From positions 62,001-126,000 of the forward strand of contig CAWIMS010000004.1 of NCBI GenBank assembly GCA_963837285.1: 64,000 nucleotides of DNA, given 5' to 3'. Shown piece after piece: positions 55,557 through 63,966 of the stretch. Numbering within the stretch: the stretch's first letter is position 1; each line of letters begins with the position of its first letter. The notes under the pieces were generated by a model. That model searched no databases and was not told where the DNA came from. It saw only the letters and a program-made list of their open reading frames with translations. Source of the stretch: Planosporangium sp963837285 (GTDB taxonomy: Bacteria > Actinomycetota > Actinomycetes > Mycobacteriales > Micromonosporaceae). The position numbers were made by a program, and so were the translations under genes.

Positions 55557-57104
55557 CTAGCGGCCCGGCACGTTGACCGCGTGCAGGCTCGATGGCACAC
55601 CGTCGCCCACCACGTTCATGTGGTTGTTGACGAAGTCGTCCTCGCTGATCCAGATCGTGTAGCCCCACGGGTTGTACACCTCGAGCAGGTCGCCCTGGTG
55701 GCCGACGATGGCCATCTCGTGGCCCTCCCCGCCACCGTGCACGCTGAACGTCACCGGCAGGCCCTTGTCGACGGCCGTCTCCACATCGAGCAGGACGCCC
55801 CGGCGGTCGCCGGCCGAATGCACCTGCACCTCGTGGTAGCCGGCCCCGGTGTGCGCCCCGACCTCCGCGTTGGCGACGTCGCGGGCCTGCCCGTCGGTCA
55901 TCCCGTCGGTGTGGAAGAGGTCCTGCAACCAGTTGCGCCCGTCGTCGTACACCCGGTGCTGCTCGTCGTGCAGCCGCTGGGCGAACGCGTCGCCGTTGTC
56001 GAATGCCGGGTCGCCCGGATGCCCGCCGGTGGTCAGCTGCAACGCGTAGAGCGGGTCGACCCGCGCCCGGGCCATCACCGTGGACATGGCCACGCAGGTC
56101 GGGTCGGAGCCCTGGGTCCACTCCTCGCCCTTGAAGTCGACCGACCGCTGAAGGTATTCGTCCGGGCCGCCCCGCTCGTCGATGGGCCGCAGGTGATGCT
56201 GCAACCAGTACGAGTCCTTGGCATGGTCGTGGATCTTGCTGTCGAAGGCTTCGAGGGCCGCCAGGTTGTATCCAGCCGCCAGCGCCTGCAACAGGTAGGC
56301 CCGCTCCTCGGCCGACCGGGAACCGCCGAGCAGGCTCTCGAAGCGCCGCCGGTCATCGGCGCTGAGCTGGTCGAGCCGGGCCGAGGCGCGGCTCGCGGCG
56401 TCGGCGGTGAGGATCAGGTTGGCGTCGTGCGGGCCGTCGCTGGCCCCGGACACGTCGGCGAGCACCAGCCGGTCGAGATCGGTGAAGCTCGTGCCGGTCA
56501 GCCGGACCGCATGCGCGCGGGCGGACAGCTCGCGCAGGTGGCGCACCGCGACCTGGCTGGCGTCCTTCAGGTGCCGTGCCGCGGCCACCATCGCCGCGAT
56601 GCCGGTCATCGCCTCATGGTGAGCTTCCTTCATGACGCCGCTGTCGTACCCGCTCGGCCCGTAGACCAGCATGTTGTTGACCTTCGCGGCCGCCGATTCC
56701 AGCTGGCCACGGGCCGCGTGGTCCATCTGCACCGCCTCGCCCACCGCCGTGGCGAGCCGGTCGAGGGCGACCGCCGCCTGGTCGAACGCCTCCACGGCCC
56801 GGCGCAACTCGTTGTCGAGCGCCGCGATCGACGCGCCCGCCTGCCGGCCGGCGGTGCCGGTCCACAGGTCGGGCAGCGGCTCCTTCACGTAGACCTGGGT
56901 GGTCGCGCGCTGGTGGTCACACTCGCGGCCGGCGGCCCGGACAGCGGCCGCCTGCGCCTCGATGGCGGCGACCGAGCCGCGCGGAGCCGGCTGCGCCAGC
57001 GCCTTCTGGACGCTGTGCAGCAGCGCCTTCTCGCCCCAGATGCCGAACTCCGAGTAGATCTCCTTCTTCAGCGCTTCCAACCGGTCGAGCGCCGTCTTCG
57101 CCAC
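55557..57104 (-). CDS. Papain-like cysteine protease with WXG100-like N-terminal region (putative T7SS effector)
   Basis: A 515-residue protein. Residues 1-200 are helical with W81-x-G83 (DLWTGTAG), as in ESX/WXG substrates; no signal peptide. The C-terminal domain (about 320-515) is papain-like: Q331 and C337 in WTQGSDPTCVAMSTV are 6 residues apart (papain Q19/C25), and H462 (GEGHEMAIVGH) and N478 (YNPWGY) are 16 apart (papain H159/N175, then NSWG). All four active-site residues are present. GTG at 57104 follows GGGGAGG. It is the middle gene of the operon WXG100-like, protease, Gly-Ala protein. It is probably exported by a type VII system encoded elsewhere; target unknown. Confidence 0.82.
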   Translation of the reverse strand: MAKTALDRLEALKKEIYSEFGIWGEKALLHSVQKALAQPAPRGSVAAIEAQAAAVRAAGRECDHQRATTQVYVKEPLPDLWTGTAGRQAGASIAALDNELRRAVEAFDQAAVALDRLATAVGEAVQMDHAARGQLESAAAKVNNMLVYGPSGYDSGVMKEAHHEAMTGIAAMVAAARHLKDASQVAVRHLRELSARAHAVRLTGTSFTDLDRLVLADVSGASDGPHDANLILTADAASRASARLDQLSADDRRRFESLLGGSRSAEERAYLLQALAAGYNLAALEAFDSKIHDHAKDSYWLQHHLRPIDERGGPDEYLQRSVDFKGEEWTQGSDPTCVAMSTVMARARVDPLYALQLTTGGHPGDPAFDNGDAFAQRLHDEQHRVYDDGRNWLQDLFHTDGMTDGQARDVANAEVGAHTGAGYHEVQVHSAGDRRGVLLDVETAVDKGLPVTFSVHGGGEGHEMAIVGHQGDLLEVYNPWGYTIWISEDDFVNNHMNVVGDGVPSSLHAVNVPGR

Positions 57105-57117
57105 GTCAGCCTCCCCG

Positions 57118-57420
57118 TCAGCGCGTGCCGAAGCTGTGCGCGCTGTCGCCGTCAACCTGCCGGTACAGCGCGACGGCCGCGCGGAGCTGGTCGCCGAACT
57201 GGTGCGCCGCGCCGGCCGTGATCCCCACCTCGGCGGTCCACAGCTGGTGGAACTCCTGCCAGGCCCCGGTCACGCCGTATTCGCCGAACGCATCGTCACC
57301 GCCCGCCGGCAAGGCGCGCAGCCCTCGCTCGATCTCGGCGATGTCGGCACCCACCTGATCCATGATCGGTGCCACGGCCGCCACAGAGTCCAGATCGATG
57401 CCGAACGACGGCTGTGTCAC
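57118..57420 (-). CDS. WXG100-like small helical protein (type VII partner)
   Basis: A 100-residue all-helical protein with no signal peptide: helix 1 (SVAAVAPIMDQVGADIAEIE), a turn with DDAFGEYGVTGAW, helix 2 (FHQLWTAEVGITAGAAHQFG), and a tail. Length and two-helix plan fit WXG100/ESAT-6-like proteins, although the strict W-x-G is not present (W-x-E-F and LW-T occur). The GTG start has GGGGAGG upstream. It is first in the operon and would pair with or escort the protease encoded 13 bp downstream. Assignment rests on size, helix pattern and context. Confidence 0.7.
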   Translation of the reverse strand: MTQPSFGIDLDSVAAVAPIMDQVGADIAEIERGLRALPAGGDDAFGEYGVTGAWQEFHQLWTAEVGITAGAAHQFGDQLRAAVALYRQVDGDSAHSFGTR

Positions 57421-57488
57421 TCGTCCTCCCCAGGCTTGACGGGTCGATCGAGAGTCTACGAACTGACCGCGGCCGGGGCAGCCCCGAG

Positions 57489-58337
57489 TTACGACCTGTG
57501 GATAACTTCTCCGGTCAGATGCGGCTTGCCGGACCGGGCGGCGTGCAGGCCGAAGCGCCAGCCGTCGCCGGTGGCGGCGGTGAAGGCCACGGTTGACGGC
57601 AGCGGCACCGGCACCTTGAACGCGACGTCCACCGTGTACGCCTCCGGCAGCCGCCCCTCCAACGCCGCGAGGCAGCGCGCCTTGCTCCACATGCCGTGCG
57701 CGATCGGGCGTGGGAAGCCGAACAGCCGAGCCCCGATCCGCGAGGTGTGGATCGGATTGTGATCGCCGGAAATGTTGGCATACGCGGTGCCCACCCGCGG
57801 CGTCAATCGCCAGAGCGCGGCGCCCGTGGGTGGCTCGGCGCCGTCGCGCTGTCGCTCGCCGTCGGCCTTGTTCTCTTTCCGGAGGTACACGGACCGCCCG
57901 GCCCAGACGACCTCGCCCCCGGCCAGCGCCTCGGCGACCAGGTCGAACTGCCGGCCGCGGTCGTGTGGACGGAGGTCCTCGGCGTGTACCCGGAACTCGA
58001 AGCGGTCGTCGGCGGTCAACGGGCGGCGCAGCTCGATCCGGTTGGCCACGTGTACCAGCCCGACCAGGGGCAGCGGAAAGTCGTCCCGGGTCATCAGCGC
58101 CACGGCCAGCGGAAACGCCAGGACGTGCGGGTACGTGGCCGGCAACGCGTCGGACAGCCGGAACCCGCACACCCGGTCGTACTCGGCCAGATGCGCCCGG
58201 TCGACCCCGACATCGGGTACCCGAAGCTCGGTCCCCGGGAGCGCGTCGCCCGCAGCCTTGCGCCGCACCAGGTCCACTACCGCGCCGCGGTACAGCCCCC
58301 CAAGCCGCGGCACCTCCGCCATCTCCTCAATCGCCAT
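57489..58337 (-). CDS. MaoC-like hydratase (HtdX type)
   Basis: A 282-residue double hot-dog (R)-hydratase/dehydratase. The C-terminal domain has the hydratase-2 motif YANISGDHNPIHTSRIGARL and PRPIAHGMW with catalytic Asp and His. The N-terminal hot-dog is FPLAVALMTRDDFPLPLVGL. It hydrates trans-2-enoyl thioesters or dehydrates 3-hydroxyacyl thioesters. The order hydratase, fabG, divergent thiolase is that of Mycobacterium Rv0241c-Rv0242c-Rv0243, so the natural role is in a fatty-acid pathway with those genes. Repeat A5 separates it from fabG. Confidence 0.88.
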   Translation of the reverse strand: MAIEEMAEVPRLGGLYRGAVVDLVRRKAAGDALPGTELRVPDVGVDRAHLAEYDRVCGFRLSDALPATYPHVLAFPLAVALMTRDDFPLPLVGLVHVANRIELRRPLTADDRFEFRVHAEDLRPHDRGRQFDLVAEALAGGEVVWAGRSVYLRKENKADGERQRDGAEPPTGAALWRLTPRVGTAYANISGDHNPIHTSRIGARLFGFPRPIAHGMWSKARCLAALEGRLPEAYTVDVAFKVPVPLPSTVAFTAATGDGWRFGLHAARSGKPHLTGEVIHRS

Positions 58338-58339
58338 CG

Positions 58340-58428
58340 CGTCCCCAACCCCGTCGATCTAGGAAGAATGGTGCCCGTTTCGCCGGTCCTGTCCCACCAT
58401 TCGTCCTAGATCGACGAGGTTGGGGACG
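58340..58428. repeat. Palindromic repeat family A, copy 5 (extended arms)
   Basis: Arms of 34 bp at 58340-58373 and 58395-58428 have two mismatches. The match continues 11 bp beyond the family core (CGTCCCCAACC on the left and its complement on the right), reaching the start codon of the hydratase gene and the stop of fabG. Confidence 0.93.
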
Positions 58429-58433
58429 CGGCG

Positions 58434-59732
58434 TCATGCGCCCAGCAGGCTCTGGCCACAGACGCGGATCGCGTTGCCGGTGATTCCGGCGGAACCGGGG
58501 CTGGCCAGCCACGCGATCGTCTCGGCGACGTCGACCGGCAGGCCGCCCTGCGACATGCTGTTCATCCGGCGCCCCGCCTCCCGCAGCATGAGCGGCATCG
58601 CCGCCGTCATCCGGGTCTCGATGAACCCGGGCGCGACCGCGTTGATCGTGACGCCCTTTCCGGCCAGCACCGGCGCGTACGACTGGACCAGCCCGATCAC
58701 GCCGGCCTTGGAGGTGGCGTAGTTGGTCTGGCCGCGGTTGCCGGCGATGCCGGACGATCGAGGAGACGCAGACGATCCGCCCACCGGCGGGGAGGAGGTC
58801 GGCCAGCGCGGCGTTGACCCGCTCCTGGCTGGCCAGGTTGACGTCCAGCACGCTGTCCCAGCGGTCTTCGTACATCCGCCCGAGCGTCTTGTCGCGGGTG
58901 ATGCCGGCATTGTGCACGATGACGTCGACCCGACCGTGCCTTTCCTTTATATATACGGCGAGCTTCGCGGGTGCCTCGGCGGCGGTGAGGTCGAGTTGGA
59001 GTGCGCTGCCGTTGACCTCGTTCGCGACCGCCGACAGCGCGTCCCCGGCGGCGGGCACGTCGAGGCGACGACGTGGGCGCCGTCCCGGGCCAGGACCCGG
59101 GCGATGGCCGCGCCGATGCCCCGCGCGGCGCCGGTGACCAGCGCGACCTTGCCGTCGAGCGGCTTGGACCCAGTCGGCCGGCGCCGAAGCCGGCGCGCTC
59201 CCGATCCGGATCACCTGGCCCGACACGTACGCCGATCGGCCGACAGCAGGAACCGCAGCGTCGACTCGATGCCGTCTTCGGCGCCGGGCGCCACATACAC
59301 CAGCTGCGCCGTGCTGCCCCGGCCGAACTCCTTGCCGACCGAGCGGACGAACCCCTCCAGCGCCCGCTGGGCGGTCGCCTCGGCCGGCGTCGCGCAGTCT
59401 TCCGGCGCGGTGCCGAGCACGATCACCCGCCCGCTCGGCCGCAGCGACCGCGCGTTCGGGTGGAAGAAATCGTAGAGCCCGCGTAGCCCGGCCGAGTCGG
59501 TGATCCCGGTCGCGTCGAAAACCATTCCCGTGTACGGGGGATCGCCGGCCGGCGGGATCAGCTTGCCGATCGCGGCGCCGAGCCGGCCCTCGCCGCCGAC
59601 GAGCACAGGGGCGTCGATGTCCGGGTCGCCCGGCCGGTACCGGCGCAGCCGCACCGGATCGGGCAGGCCGAGCCGCTTGACCATGGTCCGCCCGGCGGCG
59701 GAGTTGGCGAAGCTGATGTACCGGTCGGACAT
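58434..59732 (-). pseudogene. fabG: 3-oxoacyl-ACP/CoA reductase (FabG4 type) with four apparent frameshifts
   Basis: Reading across frames gives a 432-residue FabG4-like reductase: an N-terminal flavodoxin-like domain (VLVGGEGRLGAAIGKLIPPA) and a short-chain dehydrogenase domain (TGAARGIGAAIARVLA, VHNAGITRDKTLGRMYEDRW, VSSISGIAGN, TNYATSKAG with Tyr-x3-Lys). Needed corrections are one missing base near 59238, one extra near 59169, one missing near 59065 and one extra near 58755. The sum is zero, and the last frame equals the first. As written the TGxxxGIG cofactor motif is out of frame. Sequencing error or a decaying gene; the flanking hydratase is intact. Confidence 0.85.
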
Positions 59733-59747
59733 GGCAGTGCCCCTCCC

Positions 59748-59778
59748 TACTCCCGCGTAAGCTTACTCACGAGTAAGC
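59748..59778. promoter_or_regulatory. Tandem operator palindromes between fabG and the thiolase gene
   Basis: A palindrome GCTTACTCACGAGTAAGC (59761-59778; 8-bp arms, 2-bp spacer) is preceded by a weaker related site TACTCCCGCGTA (59748-59759). Centres are 16 bp apart. They lie between divergent starts (59732 and 59787), as expected for a TetR/FadR-like fatty-acid regulator controlling both directions. Confidence 0.72.
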
Positions 59779-59786
59779 TCCTGTCC

Positions 59787-61074
59787 ATGGCCGCTGCTGC
59801 TCCTCGCCGGGTCGCCGTGCTCGGCGGCAACCGGATCCCGTTCGCCCGCTCCCACGGGCGCTACGCCCGAGCCTCCAACCAGGACATGCTGACCGCCACC
59901 CTGGACGGCCTGGTCGCCCGGTTCGGGCTGGCCGGCGAGCGCATCGGCGAGGTGGTCGCCGGCGCGGTGCTCAAGCACAGCCGTGACTTCAATCTCACCC
60001 GCGAGTCGGTGCTCGGCTCCCGGCTCGACCCGCACACCCCGGCGTACGACGTGCAGCAGGCGTGCGGCACCGGCCTGGAGGCGGTCATCCTGGTCGCCAA
60101 CAAGATCGCCCTCGGCCAGATCGACGCGGGTATCGCCGGTGGCGTGGACACCACCTCCGACGCCCCGCTGGCGGTCAACGAGGACATGCGCCGGGCGCTG
60201 CTGGAGCTCAACCGGGCCAGGACGGTCGGCGCCCGGCTGCGCGCCGTCGCCAGGCTGCGCCCGACCCAGCTGGCGCCCGAGCCACCGCGCAACGCCGAGC
60301 CGCGCACCGGCCTGTCGATGGGCGAGCACGCCGCCATCACCGCTGGCGAATGGCACATCGGCCGGGTCGAGCAGGACGAGCTGGCGCTGGCCTCGCACCA
60401 GCGGCTCGCCGCGGCGTACGAGCGGGGCTTCTTCGACGACCTGATCACGCCGTACCTCGGGCTGACCCGCGACCAGAACCTGCGGCCGGACACCAGCCTG
60501 GAGAAGCTCGCGGCGCTGAAGCCGGTGTTCGGGCGGGGCGACGACGCCACCATGACCGCCGGCAACTCGACGCCGCTGACCGACGGCGCCGCGCTGGTAC
60601 TGCTGGCCAGCGAGGAGTGGGCTGCCGCGCACCACCTGCCGGTGCTGGCGTACTTCGAGACCGCCGAGACGGCCGCCGTCGACTTCGTACACAGTGGCGA
60701 GGGCCTGCTGATGGCGCCCACGTACGCGGTGCCCCGGATGCTCGCCCGGGCCGGCGCTGTCCCTGCAGGACTTCGACTTCTACGAGATCCACGAGGCGTT
60801 CGCGTCCCAGGTGCTGGCCACGCTGGAGGCCTGGGAGGACCCGGCGTTCTGCAAGGAACGGCTCGGCCTGGACGCGCCGCTCGGCTCGATCGACCGGTCG
60901 AAGCTCAACGTCGCCGGGTCTTCGCTGGCGGCCGGGCACCCGTTCGCGGCGACCGGCGGCCGGATCGTGGCCACGCTGGCGAAGCTGCTCCACGAGCGCG
61001 GCGAGGCCCGCGGCCTGATCTCCATCTGCGCCGCAGGCGGCCAGGCCGTAACGGCAATCCTGTCCGCGCGCTGA
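59787..61074 (+). pseudogene. Acetyl-CoA acyltransferase (thiolase, FadA2-like) with one frameshift
   Basis: A thiolase of about 428 residues when one extra base near 60756 is removed: RVAVLGGNRIPFARSHGRY at the start, nucleophile Cys in QQACGTGLEA, GLSMGEHA, then after the shift DFDFYEIHEAFASQVLATLE, VAGSSLAAGHPFAATGGR (catalytic His) and ISICAAGGQAVTAILSAR (second Cys) to the stop at 61072-61074. As written the shift removes the catalytic His and second Cys. It completes the fadA2/fabG4/htdX arrangement. Sequencing error or recent inactivation. Confidence 0.87.
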
Positions 61075-61088
61075 GGCCCGCTGAGACC

Positions 61089-61153
61089 CGTCGATCTAGG
61101 ACGAATGGTGCCCGGGGCGCCCGGTTTGTCCCACCATTCTTCCTAGATCGACG
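61089..61153. repeat. Palindromic repeat family A, copy 6
   Basis: 22-bp arms at 61089-61110 and 61132-61153 have one mismatch. The copy begins 14 bp after the thiolase stop and lies upstream of purB on the same strand. Confidence 0.93.
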
Positions 61154-61172
61154 CGGAAAGTAGGGTGGGAGC

Positions 61173-62591
61173 GTGGTTCCCAACGTGCTCGCCAACCGGT
61201 ATGCCTCGGCCGAGTTGGTCGCCGTCTGGTCGCCGGAGGAGAAGGTGCGCGCGGAGCGACGGCTCTGGGTCGCCGTCCTCAAGGCACAGCGTGACCTCGG
61301 CGTGCCGGTGCCCGAGGACGTCATTCCCGCGTACGAGCGGGTGCTCGGCACCGTTGACCTGGCCTCGATCGCGGCGCGCGAACGGGTGACCCGGCACGAC
61401 GTGAAGGCGCGCATCGAGGAGTTCGCCGCGCTCGCCGGGCACGAGCACATCCACAAGGGGATGACCTCGCGTGACCTGACCGAGAACGTCGAGCAGATGC
61501 AGGTCCGGGCCTCGCTCGCGCTGGTACGCGACCGGGTCGTCGCCGCGCTGGCCCGGCTGGCCGCGCGCGCGACCGAGTACGCCGATCTCGTCATGGCCGG
61601 GCGCTCGCACAACGTGCCGGCCCAGGCGACCACGCTGGGCAAGCGCTTCGCGTCCGCCGCCGAGGAACTTCTCATCGGGTACGAGCGGATCGACGACCTG
61701 ATCGGCCGGTACCCGTTGCGCGGGATCAAGGGCCCGGTCGGCACAGCGGCCGACCAGCTCGACCTGTTCGACGGGGACGCTGACAAGCTGGCGTCGCTCG
61801 AATCCCGCGTCGCGGCCCACCTCGGCTTCGACCGGATACTGACCAGCGTCGGTCAGGTGTACCCGCGCTCGCTCGACCTCGACGTGCTGTCCGCGCTGGC
61901 CCAGGTGGTGGCGGCCCCGTCGAGCCTGGCCACCACGATCCGGCTGATGGTCGGCCAGGAGCTGGTCACCGAGGGGTTCAAGCCGGGCCAGGTCGGCTCC
62001 AGCGCGATGCCGCACAAGATGAACACCCGGTCCTCGGAGCGGATCAACGGGCTCGCCGTGGTGGTCCGCGGGTACCTGTCGATGGTCGGCGAGCTGGCCG
62101 GCGACCAGTGGAACGAGGGCGACGTGTCGTACTCGGTGGTCCGCCGGGTGGCATTGCCGGACGCGTTCTTCGCCACCGACGGGTTGTTCCAGACGCTCCT
62201 GACCGTGCTCGACGAGTTCGGCGCGTACCCGGCGGTGATGGCGCGCGAGCTGGACCGGTACCTGCCGTTCCTGGCGACCACGAAGATCCTGGTCGCGGCC
62301 GTGCGCCGGGGCGTCGGGCGGGAGACCGCGCACGAGGCGATCAAGGAGCACGCGGTCGCCGTGGCGCTGGCGATGCGGGAGAAGGGACAGGCCGAGAACG
62401 ACCTGTTCGACCGGCTCGCCGGGGACTCCCGGCTGCGCCTCACGCGGGCCGAGATCGACGCGCTGGTGGCCGACCCGGCGGCGTTCACCGGCGCGGCATC
62501 CGCCCAGGTACGGGCCGTGGTCAACCGCATCGCCGAGGTGGTGGCCCGCCACCCGATGGCGGCCGCGTACACCCCCGCCCCGATCCTCTGA
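61173..62591 (+). CDS. purB: Adenylosuccinate lyase
   Basis: A 472-residue enzyme that releases fumarate from SAICAR and adenylosuccinate in purine synthesis. The fumarase/ASL signature GSSAMPHKMNTRSSERI is intact, with HEHIHKGMTSRDLTENVEQM (catalytic His region) and RSHNVPAQATTLGKRF upstream. GTG start at 61173. It is a stand-alone transcription unit after repeat A6 and ends at a hairpin (62598-62643). purS and purQ lie 1.1 kb further on the same strand, beyond the opposite-strand protease gene. Confidence 0.97.
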   Translation: MVPNVLANRYASAELVAVWSPEEKVRAERRLWVAVLKAQRDLGVPVPEDVIPAYERVLGTVDLASIAARERVTRHDVKARIEEFAALAGHEHIHKGMTSRDLTENVEQMQVRASLALVRDRVVAALARLAARATEYADLVMAGRSHNVPAQATTLGKRFASAAEELLIGYERIDDLIGRYPLRGIKGPVGTAADQLDLFDGDADKLASLESRVAAHLGFDRILTSVGQVYPRSLDLDVLSALAQVVAAPSSLATTIRLMVGQELVTEGFKPGQVGSSAMPHKMNTRSSERINGLAVVVRGYLSMVGELAGDQWNEGDVSYSVVRRVALPDAFFATDGLFQTLLTVLDEFGAYPAVMARELDRYLPFLATTKILVAAVRRGVGRETAHEAIKEHAVAVALAMREKGQAENDLFDRLAGDSRLRLTRAEIDALVADPAAFTGAASAQVRAVVNRIAEVVARHPMAAAYTPAPIL

Positions 62592-62597
62592 GCCGAG

Positions 62598-62643
62598 ATC
62601 TTGGTGGCAAGTTGTCGCCAGGGCAGCAACGTGCCACCAAGAT
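62598..62643. terminator. Bidirectional hairpin between purB and the trypsin-like gene
   Basis: ATCTTGGTGGCA (62598-62609) and TGCCACCAAGAT (62632-62643) are perfect 12-bp arms, and pairing continues imperfectly towards the loop. It lies between two convergent genes, 6 bp after the purB stop. The sequence differs from families A and B. Confidence 0.8.
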
Positions 62644-62654
62644 TCAGGAGAGGA

Positions 62655-63332
62655 CTAGACGCCGGTCGTCGAGCGGATCCAGGTGCGGTTGAACGGCACG
62701 CTGGCGTAGTTCTGGCGGCTCGAGCCGTCTGCCGTTGACGCCACGCCGACCTGGCGGCCGCCCGCGATCTCCGGGCCGCCGGAGTCGCCCTTCCAGGCGT
62801 TGCCGTTGATCCGGGTACTGGCGATGGCCCGCCCGCCGTACGCGTCGGTGGTGAAGCCGGACACGCGTACCGTAGCGGTTTTGAGCTGGCTGGACGGGTT
62901 GCAGCCGCTGAAGCAGGTCATGCCCCAGCCGTAGATGCTGTTGGTGGCGCCGACGGACGGGTCGGCGTCGGCCAGCGGCGAGAACGTCGTGTTGATCGCC
63001 CGGTCGAGGTTGAGCAGCGCGAGGTCGTTGCGGGTCACCGAGCGGGTGACGGTGGCCGACGTGCCAGAGCCGAGGCGCACGTCGCCAACCCGTACGGACA
63101 GGTTGGGCTGGACGCAGTGGTGCGCGGTGAGCACCCAACGGGCCGCGATGATCGTGCCCGAGCAGGTGAACCGTCCGTTGGTGTAGACCTGTGCCGACCA
63201 GGGCGCGGACGAGACGGTGCCGCCGCCGATGATCAACGGGGATACGTCGCTGGCGCGTGCGGTGGCCGGGATGATGACGAGTGCGGCGGCGGCCGTGGTG
63301 CCGAGTGCGGCAAGAACGTGCCTGAGGCGCAT
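62655..63332 (-). CDS. Secreted trypsin-like serine protease (S1 family)
   Basis: A 225-residue exported protease. Signal peptide LAALGTTAAAALVIIPATARA is followed directly by the mature part IIGGGTVSSAPWSAQVY. The catalytic triad is His in VLTAHHCV, Asp in RNDLALLNL and Ser in WKGDSGGPEI. Paired cysteines (SGTIIAARWVLTAHHC and TCFSGC) fit disulphides. ATG at 63332. There is no separate pro-domain; the length is normal for a minimal streptomycete-type S1 protease. Confidence 0.93.
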   Translation of the reverse strand: MRLRHVLAALGTTAAAALVIIPATARASDVSPLIIGGGTVSSAPWSAQVYTNGRFTCSGTIIAARWVLTAHHCVQPNLSVRVGDVRLGSGTSATVTRSVTRNDLALLNLDRAINTTFSPLADADPSVGATNSIYGWGMTCFSGCNPSSQLKTATVRVSGFTTDAYGGRAIASTRINGNAWKGDSGGPEIAGGRQVGVASTADGSSRQNYASVPFNRTWIRSTTGV

Positions 63333-63699
63333 CTGCGCTCCTTCCGGGGGTGGATCCGGGATCTGCCGGACCGGTCGTGAGCGGGCGTCTTTCGTCCGCT
63401 CGACGGTGGACGGTAAACCGTTCGGAGGATGCGCGAAATATCGACTCTCACCGATCGAGGAAAGGAAAGGGTATCGGTGAGGGTAAATGTAGGACCGTAC
63501 TGGAATGAGATGCCTGGGCGGTTACCGGGCAGTCGGCGTATTGTGATTTCGCGTAGCGGGTGGCCCGTCGGTGCCGGGTCCGCCGCGGTCGCGGCTCCCG
63601 CCCGGTCGGCGCACGCCACCACGGGCGGTGATCGGGGTGGGTGGCGTAACCGGTAGGCTAAGGCGCTCGCCTAGCTGCGCCGAGAGTCAGGAGTGTCCC
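63333..63699. other. Intergenic region, 367 bp, divergent promoters expected
   Basis: No convincing gene. Divergent genes (protease on minus, purS on plus) require promoters here, but I see no clear -35/-10 pair or palindrome. CAGGAG (63688-63693) is the purS ribosome site. Confidence 0.5.
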
Positions 63700-63966
63700 G
63701 TGGCCCGCGTCGTGGTGGACGTCATGCTCAAACCCGAGATCCTCGATCCGCAGGGTCAAGCCGTGGCCGGAGCGCTGCCCCGGCTCGGCATCGACGACGT
63801 CCAGTCCGTCCGCATCGGTAAGCACATCGAGATCGAGTTCGCCGGCGACGCCGACCTCGACCGGGCCCGCGAAATCGCGGACAAATTGCTGGCCAACCCG
63901 GTCATCGAGGACTTCACCCTGCGGGTGGAAGAGCGTGTCGAAGAGTTCGAAGAGGCCACCCAGTGA
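63700..63966 (+). CDS. purS: Phosphoribosylformylglycinamidine synthase subunit PurS
   Basis: An 88-residue small subunit of the PurSQL complex, which makes FGAM from FGAR in purine synthesis. The sequence MARVVVDVMLKPEILDPQG, then LGIDDVQSVRIGKHIEIEF and IADKLLANPVIEDF, is typical and full length. The GTG at 63700 follows CAGGAG; a longer in-frame reading would extend into non-coding sequence. It overlaps purQ by 4 bp (GTGA). Confidence 0.96.
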   Translation: MARVVVDVMLKPEILDPQGQAVAGALPRLGIDDVQSVRIGKHIEIEFAGDADLDRAREIADKLLANPVIEDFTLRVEERVEEFEEATQ

